DNA from: Odoribacter splanchnicus DSM 20712
Lineage (GTDB): Bacteria; Bacteroidota; Bacteroidia; Bacteroidales; Marinifilaceae
DNA: 64,000 nt
Reading direction: 5' to 3'
Assembly: GCF_000190535.1 (NCBI RefSeq)
Contig: NC_015160.1
Location: 1,798,001 to 1,862,000, forward strand
The position numbers and the translations under genes were made by a program. Below the pieces are notes generated by a model. The model saw nothing but the letters and a program-made list of their open reading frames with translations. It had not been told where the DNA came from and did not search any database. This document shows positions 25,486-35,730 of this stretch, in pieces; the stretch's first letter is position 1, and each line of letters opens with the position of its first letter.

Positions 25486-26796
25486 TCAAGGCAGATGCTC
25501 GAGTCTGCTTTTCAGCAGGTCACCCGATGAAGGACGGGCTGTTTTATAATCCAGCAATGTCCCGTCTTTTCCATAGAGCAGGAAATGGGGAATGCCTTTG
25601 ACATTCATCATATCGGCGAAAGCCTCGTCGCGGACGAGCCATTGATTTCCGTGCATATGGAGCTGTTCCATTTGCTTTTCCCAGTTTTCGCGTTTGGTAT
25701 CCAAAGAAATGCTGACAAATACAATGTCCCGACGGTTCAAATCCTTTTCCAATTTCTGGAGGTGGGGGACTTCCGCCACACAGGGAGCGCACCACGATGC
25801 CCAAAGATCAATGTAGATATATTTGCCGGCAAATTCAGTGAGACGATGCTCCTGACCGTTCTTATCTTCAAATACAGCGTCGGGCAAGGGAGCACCGGGA
25901 GAGGCATAACGTTTGTCGCGAAATTTCCGGATAAGTTGTTCCTTATCGGGTCGGTCACTGCAAAGTTTGTCGAGGCGTGCCAGATGCTCCCCGGAATAAG
26001 GATGCCGGCGGATGTAGTCTTCGATGATTCTCCGGGTGATGTTTTCCCGGATGGAAGAAATGCGGAACCGCTCTTGCAGGAGACGGATTTGGTCTTCGGG
26101 TTCCGGGGCGTTTTGTTGCAAGTATTCGCTGATATAGAGGTCACTGCCGTATAACAGTTTCCAATAAGGCACATCCAGGGCCTGGGAGATGACAGGCAAA
26201 GCGGAGGCGAGCGCTGCAGGTATGCTGTCGCGGAACAATCCGTGGGCAAGATTCAGACATTCGATGTTTGCCCAGGCGGAAAGGTAACCGGCAGTCGTTG
26301 AATCGAGCCGCTCCCGTTCGGTAATACGTTGGACTTCGCATGGAAACCGGGCGAGGCGGGAAGCGAGTTCCGTTCCGGCAGGCGGATTGCTCCAAAGGGT
26401 TCGGCTTTGGTTGAGCGACCATTCCCGGAAGGCCTGCAATGCCCGGTTGTCCGGATCTGTAGCACCGATGGACGTCTGGCCGCCGGTAAGATGGAAATCA
26501 AGGTCTACGGAGGCATTGGCTTGCAGGGCGACAGGAGTCACGAATTGCCAGCGCTCTTCCCCGGTGACAGCTACGCCGAAGAGATTACAAAAAACCACCT
26601 CCCGAAAAGGAATAGTTGTGGAAAAATACCCGGCACTATCCACCTTAACATAGAGTAGTGTGTCCTCCATCTGAATACCGAGCATATCGACAACGGTATT
26701 GCTGTCCATATAGAGAGTGCCGCAAAGAGTATACTCCTGTTTGTTCCGACAAGCAAAACAAAGCAGGATGAAGAGATAAATGAATGTCTTTTTCAT
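25486..26796 (-). CDS. TlpA-like thioredoxin-fold lipoprotein
   Basis: This 436-residue protein starts MKKTFIYLFILLCFACRNKQ, a lipoprotein signal with the lipid-bearing Cys at residue 16. A helical, poorly conserved middle part (about 30-290) precedes a thioredoxin/AhpC-TSA-like domain (about 295-436) with the active site WASWCAPCVAEVPHLQK (CxxC at about 332-335) and the cis-Pro in KGIPHFLLYG. It should be a cell-envelope thiol-disulfide oxidoreductase. The start at 26796 is preferred to the frame start at 26853 because the signal peptide begins there. It is the last gene of a SusC/SusD operon, which suggests that it acts on the imported substrate or keeps an operon protein reduced. Confidence 0.88.
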   Translation of the reverse strand: MKKTFIYLFILLCFACRNKQEYTLCGTLYMDSNTVVDMLGIQMEDTLLYVKVDSAGYFSTTIPFREVVFCNLFGVAVTGEERWQFVTPVALQANASVDLDFHLTGGQTSIGATDPDNRALQAFREWSLNQSRTLWSNPPAGTELASRLARFPCEVQRITERERLDSTTAGYLSAWANIECLNLAHGLFRDSIPAALASALPVISQALDVPYWKLLYGSDLYISEYLQQNAPEPEDQIRLLQERFRISSIRENITRRIIEDYIRRHPYSGEHLARLDKLCSDRPDKEQLIRKFRDKRYASPGAPLPDAVFEDKNGQEHRLTEFAGKYIYIDLWASWCAPCVAEVPHLQKLEKDLNRRDIVFVSISLDTKRENWEKQMEQLHMHGNQWLVRDEAFADMMNVKGIPHFLLYGKDGTLLDYKTARPSSGDLLKSRLEHLP

Positions 26797-26878
26797 GGAT
26801 ATTGTTTCAAAAAGAGGAGAACGCGCCGAAAGACTTTTCCTCTCAAGGCACATTCTCCAGTTCGCAATAAGAAAATAA

Positions 26879-28315
26879 TTACCGGGGTTTATAAACTACT
26901 TTCAAGGGCTTGTATGCCACGTTCAAATAGGGAGAATCTCCTTCGTTTTTACCGGTGTTGCAATTCAACAGATAAAACGAACCGTTCAAACCACTTGCCT
27001 GAGGTTGATAGACGCCAACATAAAGCTGCTGGTTATCCGGACTGACGGCAAGACTGGTAATTTCAGCCCCTTCCAAGTCATCCAACGTGCGCCAAGGTTC
27101 GGTCGGGAACGAAGTGGCGGTATTGTAATACCAACGATAGATTTTATTGCCGGAAGCATAAAACAAACATTGGTAGGTCGTGTTGGAAACATAAGGGCTT
27201 TCCGAAGTGAGTGCCGGAGTACCGTTAATGACCACTTGATTATCGGATAGTCCGAAACTTTGTTGGGTGTAATCGCTATTCCATATTGTCCAGGTATATG
27301 CAATAGAGGTTTTCATAAAGACACCGTCTTTGCAAGTAATCATGGTAAAATAATTTCCATCCCGCTCATAAAGCGCTATCGGAGAATGACCTCTGAAATC
27401 CAATCCTTGGTCGGCAGCCGAATATTCATAGTAATAATTGTAGAAATCGACAATAGTCTCTTTTTCCATATCCCAAAAGATAATCGCATCCTGATAACCT
27501 AACCCTTTTGCCAAAACCACATTTTTATCGTAGGTAGACGCCATTTGCCGGCCATAATTTACAATCAATCCTTCCAATGTGGCCATTTTATATATTTTAC
27601 GGCTTTCCGATATAACAGGCGACGCCGCACCCGTTCCATCCACGACAAGCAATCGCTCCGGAATGAAATCCGGATTGCCGTCGGTAATGATATTCTCCAC
27701 GTTCAGCATTTTACTGTTCAAGGCATATACGGAAGGCTTATCCTTAAAACTGATAAAAAGTTGTTTGTCCCGTTGTCTGAAGTCGGTGGGCTGGCGTGGA
27801 AATTCCACGCCCGGATTATTCACCGCCAAGCAATTGGTCGTGAAAAAACGCTTTTTCCCTTCGGCAATTTCCCTGTCGCTCAATTCCCGCATAATGGAAA
27901 GCAAAGGTTCACCTTCGGAGTTGTCACTCAGGATAGCGATACCTTTTTCGTAGGCGGAATTGATGTTCAGGGTAAATTCGTAAAAACTGCTGCCGTGCTC
28001 GTTGCTGATTTTCAACCGTGCCGGGAACGCCCCCAATTCATTACCCGTAAAACGAAGTGCGGAGGAGTCGGAATAAAATTTGTAATTCACCTCCCATTCA
28101 TACGTAAGGGGCAATTGCCGTTCGCTTTGGCTGACCAACCCTTCAGTAGGAATAAGCAATTCCTCGTTTTGGTCGATGTTGTAGACTTTCTGCATTTTCA
28201 GCGTGTCGATACTGATTTCTGAAATGCGCACCGTATCCACAGTCGTTTCATCTTCGAAACAGCCGGCAAACAACGGCAAGCAAAGGATAAAGAACAGATA
28301 TTTCAATGTTTTCAT
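26879..28315 (-). CDS. PKD-like family surface lipoprotein
   Basis: This 478-residue lipoprotein (MKTLKYLFFILCLPLFAGCF, lipid Cys at 19) has an N-terminal beta-sandwich part resembling PKD repeats (about 30-125, LPLTYEWEVNYKF and LNINSAYEKGIAILSDN) and a long beta-propeller-like C-terminal region (LVVDGTGAASPVISESRKIY; AVSPDNQQLYVGVYQP). Proteins of this class lie downstream of SusD/DUF4843 genes in many Bacteroidales cassettes and are thought to bind substrate at the cell surface. The substrate is unknown. Confidence 0.78.
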   Translation of the reverse strand: MKTLKYLFFILCLPLFAGCFEDETTVDTVRISEISIDTLKMQKVYNIDQNEELLIPTEGLVSQSERQLPLTYEWEVNYKFYSDSSALRFTGNELGAFPARLKISNEHGSSFYEFTLNINSAYEKGIAILSDNSEGEPLLSIMRELSDREIAEGKKRFFTTNCLAVNNPGVEFPRQPTDFRQRDKQLFISFKDKPSVYALNSKMLNVENIITDGNPDFIPERLLVVDGTGAASPVISESRKIYKMATLEGLIVNYGRQMASTYDKNVVLAKGLGYQDAIIFWDMEKETIVDFYNYYYEYSAADQGLDFRGHSPIALYERDGNYFTMITCKDGVFMKTSIAYTWTIWNSDYTQQSFGLSDNQVVINGTPALTSESPYVSNTTYQCLFYASGNKIYRWYYNTATSFPTEPWRTLDDLEGAEITSLAVSPDNQQLYVGVYQPQASGLNGSFYLLNCNTGKNEGDSPYLNVAYKPLKVVYKPR

Positions 28316-28336
28316 GATATTTTTCTTTTTCGGTTA

Positions 28337-29128
28337 TTATACATTGGGCTTCGGAAAGGTGGTCACACCCAATTCCGGATGTGCCTGAAAGTATTCATAC
28401 ATAGGGCCGCATACGTATTTCTGAAGAGCATAGTTAAAATCCCAGTCCCAACCTCCGAAATCCTGTTCTCCCCAACCGGTATTGTATTTTTGATCCAAAT
28501 TCTCTCCGTATCTTTCCACCAGCGCTCTATAGGTTGCCGGCAACGTCTCTTCCAACCGGTGGAAAAAATCCATGAAAGTGACATACACCACCGGATTCCA
28601 GGGCCCCATATTACTTTCCGACCAGCCAAAACTTCCGTTCCACGTCGTCCAGTTCGGTTTGCTGACAACATTATTGAAAGTGATGATGGCTTCGCAACTG
28701 ATTTCTTTCTCGGTTTGTGCCGTGGGATTGAAATAATCGTTCGGCAACAGGCGGAACGCTACCGTCCATTCGGTGTCTCCGAGGGCAGAGCGTTTGAGGG
28801 TAACAGGCACTACGGCATTAACGGAATCTTTCTCCAGGGTGAGTTGTTCCGGCACCGTATAATGCAAAGGCGATTCGGCATTGGTGCGTTTATCTACTAC
28901 CTCGATTTTAAAGTTACGGGCCACCTCTTTCACAGATGCCCCGATAATGCGTACCGGAAGCTCAACCACATGCTCTGTGGTACTCAACGGAGTCACACCG
29001 AAAGAGTAGTTAACGGAGTCCTGGGTGAAATAGATGTCGATAACCGAGTCATCGAAAGTCGGATAATCCGTTTCATGGCAAGAGGCTATACACAAGCCGA
29101 TGAATAGAAATAATATCGTATGTTTCAT
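28337..29128 (-). CDS. DUF4843 lipoprotein
   Basis: This 263-residue protein has a lipoprotein signal (MKHTILFLFIGLCIASCHET, Cys at 17), an N-terminal beta-rich half (VIDIYFTQDSVNYSFGV; VVELPVRIIG) and a C-terminal half with many aromatics (TWNGSFGWSES, GWDWDFNYALQKYVCGPMY). This is the DUF4843 family, found between SusD and PKD-like genes. It is probably an accessory subunit of the outer-membrane uptake complex. Intact here, unlike the related broken gene at 39881-40617. Confidence 0.85.
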   Translation of the reverse strand: MKHTILFLFIGLCIASCHETDYPTFDDSVIDIYFTQDSVNYSFGVTPLSTTEHVVELPVRIIGASVKEVARNFKIEVVDKRTNAESPLHYTVPEQLTLEKDSVNAVVPVTLKRSALGDTEWTVAFRLLPNDYFNPTAQTEKEISCEAIITFNNVVSKPNWTTWNGSFGWSESNMGPWNPVVYVTFMDFFHRLEETLPATYRALVERYGENLDQKYNTGWGEQDFGGWDWDFNYALQKYVCGPMYEYFQAHPELGVTTFPKPNV

Positions 29129-29139
29129 GGTTTTCTGTT

Positions 29140-30585
29140 TTATTGTTTAACATCATAGACTTCGTTTCGATAGTTGAATTCCTCCTCGGGGACAGGTACC
29201 GTATAGATACTATTGGCGGCCGGGAGAATCTCGCCCGTGATAGCCTGAATGTCGAGGTTAAGACGCTTCATATTGAAAAAAGTCTGTCCTTCACCGACAA
29301 ATTCCTTGTAGCGTTCTTGTGTGATTTTTTCTATGGTCAGCGATTCGGCGGGTATGCGGTCATCCAATGCCACAAGCCCGCGGCTTTCCAATACGGCATT
29401 AAAATAATCGGCGGCTTTCGGATCATTTTTGCGCAAGAGACATTCGGCAGCGATGTAATACATCTCCGGCAACCGGATCAGGTTAACACCCGGAATCTGT
29501 CCAGCCGGACGATTATTGCCGGTACTCAGTTGATAAGGGTCTGTCAGTTTGACAAACCGGAGGTTATTGCTGATGGTCTGGAACCAGGCCGCCCAACGAT
29601 AATCGTTTTCTCCGCCTCCCTGCTGATACACGGTGGCGATACCGTTCCACGGGTTGAGACTTTTGAAAGAAACAGCGTCATACAAATCTTCTTTCGTACG
29701 GGTGTAAAAACTCTCTTTGGCATACAACCCGAAAATGGTTTCTTTTTGCGAAAGGGCACCGATAACATCCCCTGCGATTTCAGTTTTTTCCACTAATTCC
29801 AAACCGCCTTCACGGATGACTTTATCGGCATAATAGAAAGCACTGTCGATATTCCCCTGAGTGAGGTATACACGGGCCAGCGTGGCACGCGCTGCCTGAA
29901 GATTAAAGTGGATGGACTGGTCCAGAAAGAAACCGTCTTCCGGGGAAGCCGCCTCATAAAGTTTTTCGTTGTCCAACAATTTCTCAGCCGCACGCAGGTC
30001 TGCAATAATGCGCTCGTACACTTTTGTTTTGGGCAGTATATCCGACGGTTTCAGAGAGAATGCCGTATTATAAACGATACCGCGGGTCTTGGCGTCGGTT
30101 GCCTGGTCGGCATAGAGACGCAGAAGGTCGAAATGCATATAGGCACGAAGTCCTAAGGCCTCCCCTTTATAGATGTCGTAAAATTCAAGGGTCTCGGGAG
30201 ATTGGTTTTCCAGATTAACCAAAATATTGTTGGCATACGAGATATTCTGATACATGGTGCTCCAAATATCGGAAAACACCTTGGTAACTTCCGGATTCTC
30301 CTTGTATTTGAAGGCAGACAGGTCCGTAATGTCACTGTTGCCCGGACAATTGAAATACTGTGCCAGCACATCCATGACATAATAAGTCATATAAGCGCCA
30401 TAAGCTTTGTCATTGCGCATGGAAGCATAAACCCCGTAAAGGGCGTTTTCAAAACCTTTGCGTTCAGAGAGGAGGTCTTTGCCGACTATCTCTCCTTTGG
30501 GGTGTACATCGAGAAAATTGTCGCACGAGGTAGCCAACACCATGAGGCCAAGCCCGCAAATCATATTTTTTATATTGAGTTTCAT
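29140..30585 (-). CDS. SusD/RagB-family outer-membrane lipoprotein
   Basis: This 481-residue protein has a lipoprotein signal (LGLMVLATSCDN, Cys at 21) and SusD family patterns: NFLDVHPKGEIVGKDLLSER near the N-terminus, LGLRAYMHFDLLRLYADQ in the TPR region, and RLPEMYYIAAECLLRKNDPK and TQERYKEFVGEGQTFFNMKR near the C-terminus. It should cap the SusC channel encoded ten bases upstream and capture substrate. Length is at the short end for the family. The substrate is not evident; no glycoside hydrolase is encoded in this operon. Confidence 0.95.
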   Translation of the reverse strand: MKLNIKNMICGLGLMVLATSCDNFLDVHPKGEIVGKDLLSERKGFENALYGVYASMRNDKAYGAYMTYYVMDVLAQYFNCPGNSDITDLSAFKYKENPEVTKVFSDIWSTMYQNISYANNILVNLENQSPETLEFYDIYKGEALGLRAYMHFDLLRLYADQATDAKTRGIVYNTAFSLKPSDILPKTKVYERIIADLRAAEKLLDNEKLYEAASPEDGFFLDQSIHFNLQAARATLARVYLTQGNIDSAFYYADKVIREGGLELVEKTEIAGDVIGALSQKETIFGLYAKESFYTRTKEDLYDAVSFKSLNPWNGIATVYQQGGGENDYRWAAWFQTISNNLRFVKLTDPYQLSTGNNRPAGQIPGVNLIRLPEMYYIAAECLLRKNDPKAADYFNAVLESRGLVALDDRIPAESLTIEKITQERYKEFVGEGQTFFNMKRLNLDIQAITGEILPAANSIYTVPVPEEEFNYRNEVYDVKQ

Positions 30586-30595
30586 GATTCTGAAA

Positions 30596-33500
30596 TTAGA
30601 AAGTGGTACTTAAGGTAAATTCAAATCCGTTGCCGTAGAGATAATCGAGCCCCCGTTCGACTTTCACGTTCGAAAAGCGCAGGATATCCGACAGATTAAC
30701 GCCCAAGCGCAGATTTCGGAGCATCATCTTCTGACAGATACGTTGCGGAAATTCGTATCCAAGATTCACGGAAGTGATGGTGAGCACGTTTTCTTTTTCC
30801 ACAAAACGGTCGGTCTGCTGTGGAACGCTGTGTTCGGTGATATTGCGATACAGGGCAATATCGCCGACCTCCTTCCAACGGCTGTCAAATGCACGGCGAT
30901 CCACATTAGTCCGCCCTGTAGTCCCTTCCACACGGCTGGCCCGGGTCACATTATAAAGATAACCGCCGCATTTGAAAGAGCCCATAATATAAAGACTGAA
31001 ACCTTTATAGAAAACATTGGTATAGACATTGCCGTAAAAACGGGGGTCGGTATCGCCGACAACCACTTTATCGTCCGCCGAGTAGGTGAAAGTGCGGGTA
31101 CCGTCCAATTTGATGAACACCTCGCGTCCGGTAGCCGGGTCGATACCTGCCGACCGCACGACTTTCAGGGCGGAAGTCGATTCGCCCTCTTCATACTGTG
31201 CCAGCGGAGCAGGAGTCTGACGGGTTGGAGCCACGTCATTGTTCAGTTCATTCTGACGTTTCAAGGCATTACTGATTTTCAGGATACGGTTTTTATTGGT
31301 GGAACCGTTCATCCCCAATTGCCACCATACGTCATTCCGCTGAATGATAAACCCGTCGACAGAAAATTCGAAGCCTTTGTTTTCCATCTCCCCGATGTTT
31401 TGTTTACCACTGACCACCCCGGTAGACGGAGCGATACTGGCATCCAGCACTAAGTCTTTCGTCCTTTTGAGATAAAAATCGAGGGTGGCGTTCAACCTGC
31501 GATCGAAAAGGCTGATATCTGCACCGATATTGTAGGAAAATTCCCGCTCCCATTTCAAATCATCGTTACCGATGGTTTGCGGAATGGCGCCGATACCATG
31601 CAAATATTCCAAGGTGTTTTCGTATTTGTACATGGTGATAGACTGGAAAGGCTCGAAATTGACTTTACCCGTATACCCCACGCTACCACGTATTTTCAAC
31701 AAATTCAACTTCTCGAATTTCAGGAAATTTTCATTGTGCAGGTTCCAACCGAGCCCCCCAGACCAAAATTGCCCATACCGTTGGTTGCTTCCAAATTTAG
31801 AGGAACCGGAAAGACGGTATACAAAATCGGCATAGTAGCGATTGTTATACATATAGTTAGCATTGGCAAAGAAGCCGACTTCCGTACTGAGGTCCTGATT
31901 CCCGGAAGGTTTGTTCTTGCTGTCTGTCGGATACCCGGTGGCATGACCTATGAAGTTCAAAGCATCGTCATAGAATCCAGCGGCTTTCAGAGAGGAGTTC
32001 TCACTTCTGTTCTTGCGGATTTCCGCTCCGATAATCATACTGATTAAACTGTTGTTTTCCGTCAGCTTATTGAAAGCGCCGTTGATATTCCCCGCCCAGT
32101 CCACCGAGCGGCTGTTGCTGATTTCCAAGCGTCCTTTTTTGGTGATATCCGTCTCATCTTTGAATGCTTTGGAATCGGGCGATATGTATTTTTCTCCGTT
32201 GCCTTCAGAAACGGCGATATTGAAGTTACCGGTAATGCGGAACAAATCATTGATATCCCAGCGTATGTCTGTTGTATTGGTAATGCTTTTGTTGCTATTC
32301 AATGTGAAATTACCCAATTTGGCGTCTATCATCGGATTCCAGTTGTCCCACGAGAGGTTTCTGTTGGGATTGCCGTATTCATCGTATATCCGGTCATAAG
32401 GATTTTGGTCGATCCAGTTGCGGAAGCTGCCATAGGGGGTATCTTTCGTGTCCGTTTCGTTGTAGTTGGTACGATTGGAGAAAGTCAGTTGGTTGGGCAA
32501 GTGGTATTCCAATTTGAACCCGAGAGCATACCGGCGGCGATAGTCGTCTTTCATGACTCCTTGCGTATTGTTGAAACGTCCGGACAGTTCGTAACGGATG
32601 TTGGACGCTCCTCCGTAGATGCGCAAGGAATGGTCATGGGAGAATGCCGTGCGGGCAGGCTGTGAAAGCCAGTCGCTGTCTACTCCACGGGCTACTTCTT
32701 TGTATCGTTCGTTGTATAGCTGATCGAGACGATATTGTTCTTTATCCATATTCACACTGCCCCAACGGTCCTGTTCTGGGGTATAAAGTCCGGAAAGTTT
32801 TTCATATTCCAGTTTTTCCCGGGCATTCAAGAGATCGTAATCTTTCAGGTAAGGGAATTGGACGTTACCGGTAAGGTTGTAATTGACCCGGATATTTCCC
32901 TCTGCCAGTTTTTTACGCTCGATGACGATGACACCATTGGCGGCGCGGCTTCCGTATAAAGCAGTTGCGGAGGCATCTTTAAGTACGGTGATGTTCTCGA
33001 TTTCGTTCATGTCGAGGTCATATAATTCTTCCATACTGATTTCCACCCCGTCCAGCATAATGGTGGGTTGGTTCACAACACGCGTGCCGGAAGAGAAAGA
33101 ACTCATACCACGTAATAAAAGTTCAGGCACGCGATTGGGATTAGAACCGAGATCACTACGCTCCACTAAGTTCAATCCCGGAGTCAGAGCGCTGATAGCT
33201 GCAATGATATTGGTATTTGAAACCGATTTCAATTGGTCGTTGGTGATGGTTTTTACTGCACCGGTGTAACTGTTTTTGGATTTGGTGAAATAGCCGTTCA
33301 CCACAACTTCGTCCATCTCAGCGACTTCCTCTTCCAGGCGTACGGTCATCTCTTTATCGGTCTGGACGGGAAGCGTGACGGACTTATAACCGACGAAAGT
33401 GAAGGTCAGTTCCCGAATATCTTCCGGCAAATTCACAGTGAACAACCCATCGGCATCGGTAGCAGCACCCGTTACGGCACCGCCTCCGTCCATGGCAACA

Positions 33501-33910
33501 ACAGTAACCCCCGGCATAGGTTGTCCGGTTTTGGCGTCGATAACATGCCCCCGTACTTTCACTACTTGCGGCACCTGAGGTGCGGCTGCAAGTGCTTTGA
33601 TAATGATGGTGTTGTTTTGAATTTCATAGTCCAGCGCGTTCCCTTGCAGACAAGCCCGCATAACTTCGTGAATATCGTCACTATCAATACGAAGACTTAC
33701 CATACGATTGTTTTTCACCAGCTCATTACTGTAAAGAATGTTGAAACCGCTTTGCTGTTGTATCAGCTTTAATACTTCGGTCAACTGTTTGTCCTTCAGG
33801 TTCAGCGACACTTTCGTCTGCTGTGCCTTACTCGGGATAGCCGAAGTGTTCAACACCAAGGCCAAGCTAAAGAATAACAATAGCTTCATGGTTAATCGGA
33901 TTTTTTTCAT
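30596..33910 (-). CDS. SusC/RagA-family TonB-dependent transporter with STN signalling domain
   Basis: This 1104-residue outer-membrane receptor has a signal peptide, an N-terminal STN domain (about 35-108, VSLNLKDKQLTEVLKLIQQQ) for signalling to FecR, a carboxypeptidase-regulatory-like domain (about 117-195, VKVRGHVIDAKTGQPMPGVT), a TonB box near MDEVVVNGYF, a plug domain with LKDASATALYGSRAANGVI, and a 22-strand-type barrel ending in GFEFTLSTTF. The STN domain plus upstream FecR and sigma genes make this an inducible uptake system. It is followed directly by its SusD partner. Confidence 0.95.
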   Translation of the reverse strand: MKKIRLTMKLLLFFSLALVLNTSAIPSKAQQTKVSLNLKDKQLTEVLKLIQQQSGFNILYSNELVKNNRMVSLRIDSDDIHEVMRACLQGNALDYEIQNNTIIIKALAAAPQVPQVVKVRGHVIDAKTGQPMPGVTVVAMDGGGAVTGAATDADGLFTVNLPEDIRELTFTFVGYKSVTLPVQTDKEMTVRLEEEVAEMDEVVVNGYFTKSKNSYTGAVKTITNDQLKSVSNTNIIAAISALTPGLNLVERSDLGSNPNRVPELLLRGMSSFSSGTRVVNQPTIMLDGVEISMEELYDLDMNEIENITVLKDASATALYGSRAANGVIVIERKKLAEGNIRVNYNLTGNVQFPYLKDYDLLNAREKLEYEKLSGLYTPEQDRWGSVNMDKEQYRLDQLYNERYKEVARGVDSDWLSQPARTAFSHDHSLRIYGGASNIRYELSGRFNNTQGVMKDDYRRRYALGFKLEYHLPNQLTFSNRTNYNETDTKDTPYGSFRNWIDQNPYDRIYDEYGNPNRNLSWDNWNPMIDAKLGNFTLNSNKSITNTTDIRWDINDLFRITGNFNIAVSEGNGEKYISPDSKAFKDETDITKKGRLEISNSRSVDWAGNINGAFNKLTENNSLISMIIGAEIRKNRSENSSLKAAGFYDDALNFIGHATGYPTDSKNKPSGNQDLSTEVGFFANANYMYNNRYYADFVYRLSGSSKFGSNQRYGQFWSGGLGWNLHNENFLKFEKLNLLKIRGSVGYTGKVNFEPFQSITMYKYENTLEYLHGIGAIPQTIGNDDLKWEREFSYNIGADISLFDRRLNATLDFYLKRTKDLVLDASIAPSTGVVSGKQNIGEMENKGFEFSVDGFIIQRNDVWWQLGMNGSTNKNRILKISNALKRQNELNNDVAPTRQTPAPLAQYEEGESTSALKVVRSAGIDPATGREVFIKLDGTRTFTYSADDKVVVGDTDPRFYGNVYTNVFYKGFSLYIMGSFKCGGYLYNVTRASRVEGTTGRTNVDRRAFDSRWKEVGDIALYRNITEHSVPQQTDRFVEKENVLTITSVNLGYEFPQRICQKMMLRNLRLGVNLSDILRFSNVKVERGLDYLYGNGFEFTLSTTF

Positions 33911-33940
33911 AATTCAAAATGTTTAGTATTAATTCGCACA

Positions 33941-35119
33941 CTATTTTTTAGACACTATCACCGTGTCATCGCTAATAGTAAAGGAAATATCGTAGGCTTT
34001 CTCTATCATGCGGAGAAGGGTAGAGATCTGGTCGAAACGTCCTACATTTCCGGTAAAGCGATAGCCGGCAACCTGAGGATCCCGGAAGAATATTTTCACA
34101 TCATACCAACGTCCGAGTTGTTTTAATATTTCTTCCAATGTCTCGTTTTCAAAGACAAAACGCCCGTGTATCCATCCTAAAGAAACTTGCGGGTCGACCG
34201 TATGAATCCGCATCCGGCCATCGTGGGTAGTATAAATACATTGTTCATCGGGACGCAACAGCGCAGTATGCGCCGATTCACGCTCCTTTATTTGTACAGA
34301 ACCGGAAACAAGAGTAGTGAATATAGCCTGATCATCGGTGTATGCTTTGATATTGAATTTAGTGCCTAATACCTGGACTTCCATTCCCCCGGTCATTACG
34401 ATAAAAGGTTTCAGAGAATCGAAAGCTACTTCAAAATAGGCTTCTCCTTCTAAATGAACAACTCTCTTTTCGCCCGCAAAGACCAACGGAAAATGCAACT
34501 TTGTGTTGGAATTCAGATAAACGCGACTTCCGTCTTCAAGAACGAGCTTGTATTCCCCACCCCTCGGCACGACAAGGGTCTGATACTCTTCCGTGGCAAC
34601 CGAAGCCGGTTGACCGGATTTGATGGTCAGGGTGTTGTCTTTGTTATCCAATCTGACGTCAGAATCTTGTTGTGGAGAGAAGTTCCGTTCATCTTCCAGA
34701 TTTACCGTTTCTCCGGATGCAAAAACCAAAAATGCCCTGGCTGAACCCGGAAGCGGTTCCGTCTGCCAAACCATGGGGATAGAAACAGAAGGAGACTGTT
34801 TCCAATACAGGTAAACGGCAGTGCTGATCATAGCTAATAACAAAACAGCAGCAGCATAACGGATTATGTTCCGGAAATAAGATCTCTTTCTTAAATACAG
34901 CCGTTTTTCCAGGCGTTCCCAAGTCCGCTCCGGATGTAACTGTCCATACAGATTTTTCTTGTCATCCAAATTTCTTCGGGATAACGAAAGATACAACACG
35001 CGATTTGCCTCTATTGTTAACCAACGGTCCAACTCCTCTTGCTCGGCTTCCGTCAATTGCCCTTTCAGGCTTTTTATTATCAGTTGTGAGATGTAAAATG
35101 GGTATTTCGAATATTTCAT
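33941..35119 (-). CDS. FecR-family anti-sigma factor
   Basis: This 392-residue protein has an N-terminal cytoplasmic region (about 1-80), a membrane helix (IIRYAAAVLLLAMISTAVYLY), the FecR domain (QTLVVPRGGEYKLVLEDGSR, HLEGEAYFEVAFDS) and a C-terminal DUF4974 domain (RFVFENETLEEILKQLGRWY). The start at 35119 (MKYSKYPFYISQLIIKSL) is preferred to the longer frame at 35146. It lies between its sigma gene and its SusC gene, the standard order for transmembrane signalling. Confidence 0.93.
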   Translation of the reverse strand: MKYSKYPFYISQLIIKSLKGQLTEAEQEELDRWLTIEANRVLYLSLSRRNLDDKKNLYGQLHPERTWERLEKRLYLRKRSYFRNIIRYAAAVLLLAMISTAVYLYWKQSPSVSIPMVWQTEPLPGSARAFLVFASGETVNLEDERNFSPQQDSDVRLDNKDNTLTIKSGQPASVATEEYQTLVVPRGGEYKLVLEDGSRVYLNSNTKLHFPLVFAGEKRVVHLEGEAYFEVAFDSLKPFIVMTGGMEVQVLGTKFNIKAYTDDQAIFTTLVSGSVQIKERESAHTALLRPDEQCIYTTHDGRMRIHTVDPQVSLGWIHGRFVFENETLEEILKQLGRWYDVKIFFRDPQVAGYRFTGNVGRFDQISTLLRMIEKAYDISFTISDDTVIVSKK

Positions 35120-35196
35120 TTTCTTTCCGCTTTTTATGTAATACAACTAAGCGGATATGGTGGGTGAAAAAATGAAAAAAAATTGTTTAGAAAACT

Positions 35197-35730
35197 TCAT
35201 TTCTGAAGCAAAAAGAGCAGGCAGGTGATTTCGTAAATGTAGTCTTTGAGCGTTCTGTAGGCTATTTTTTTCTGAGTTTTTACGGTATTGACAGAAATAT
35301 TCAGTTCTTTGGCAATCTCATCATTGTTTTTGCCTTGTATGGCAAGAATGAAAATTCGTTTACATTTGGGCGGAAGATTTTCCTGGGTTTTAAGCAATAT
35401 CCGCTCCACTTCTTCCTCTATAATGAAATATTCGAATAAAGTTTTGTCTTCTAAATCGTGCAAACTCTGCTCGTAACGTAACCTGATTTTTTGATGTTTT
35501 ATATAATTCAAGACAGTATTGCGGGTCACGGAATAAAGGAAAGATTTAATGTGTATAACTGATTCCATTTCTTCCCGATGATTCCAAAGTGCACAAAAGG
35601 CTTCCTGCACAATATCTTCTGAAGCATCCAGATTATTTAAAAACCGGTTGGTAAAAAGGCACAACGAATGATACAGACCATCGAAAACGGTCTTGAAAAT
35701 CAAGCTATCTCCTTGCCTGAAACGTTCCAT
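35197..35730 (-). CDS. ECF sigma factor
   Basis: This 177-residue sigma factor has region 2 (NNLDASEDIVQEAFCALWNH) and region 4 (AIQGKNNDEIAKELNISVNT, VKTQKKIAYRTLKDY). The frame opens at 35820, but MERFRQGDSLIFKTVFDGLY at 35730 gives the usual length and N-terminus. It is the first gene of the cassette and should drive the SusC/SusD operon on release by FecR. It is divergent from tsaC, 170 bases away. Confidence 0.93.
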   Translation of the reverse strand: MERFRQGDSLIFKTVFDGLYHSLCLFTNRFLNNLDASEDIVQEAFCALWNHREEMESVIHIKSFLYSVTRNTVLNYIKHQKIRLRYEQSLHDLEDKTLFEYFIIEEEVERILLKTQENLPPKCKRIFILAIQGKNNDEIAKELNISVNTVKTQKKIAYRTLKDYIYEITCLLFLLQK

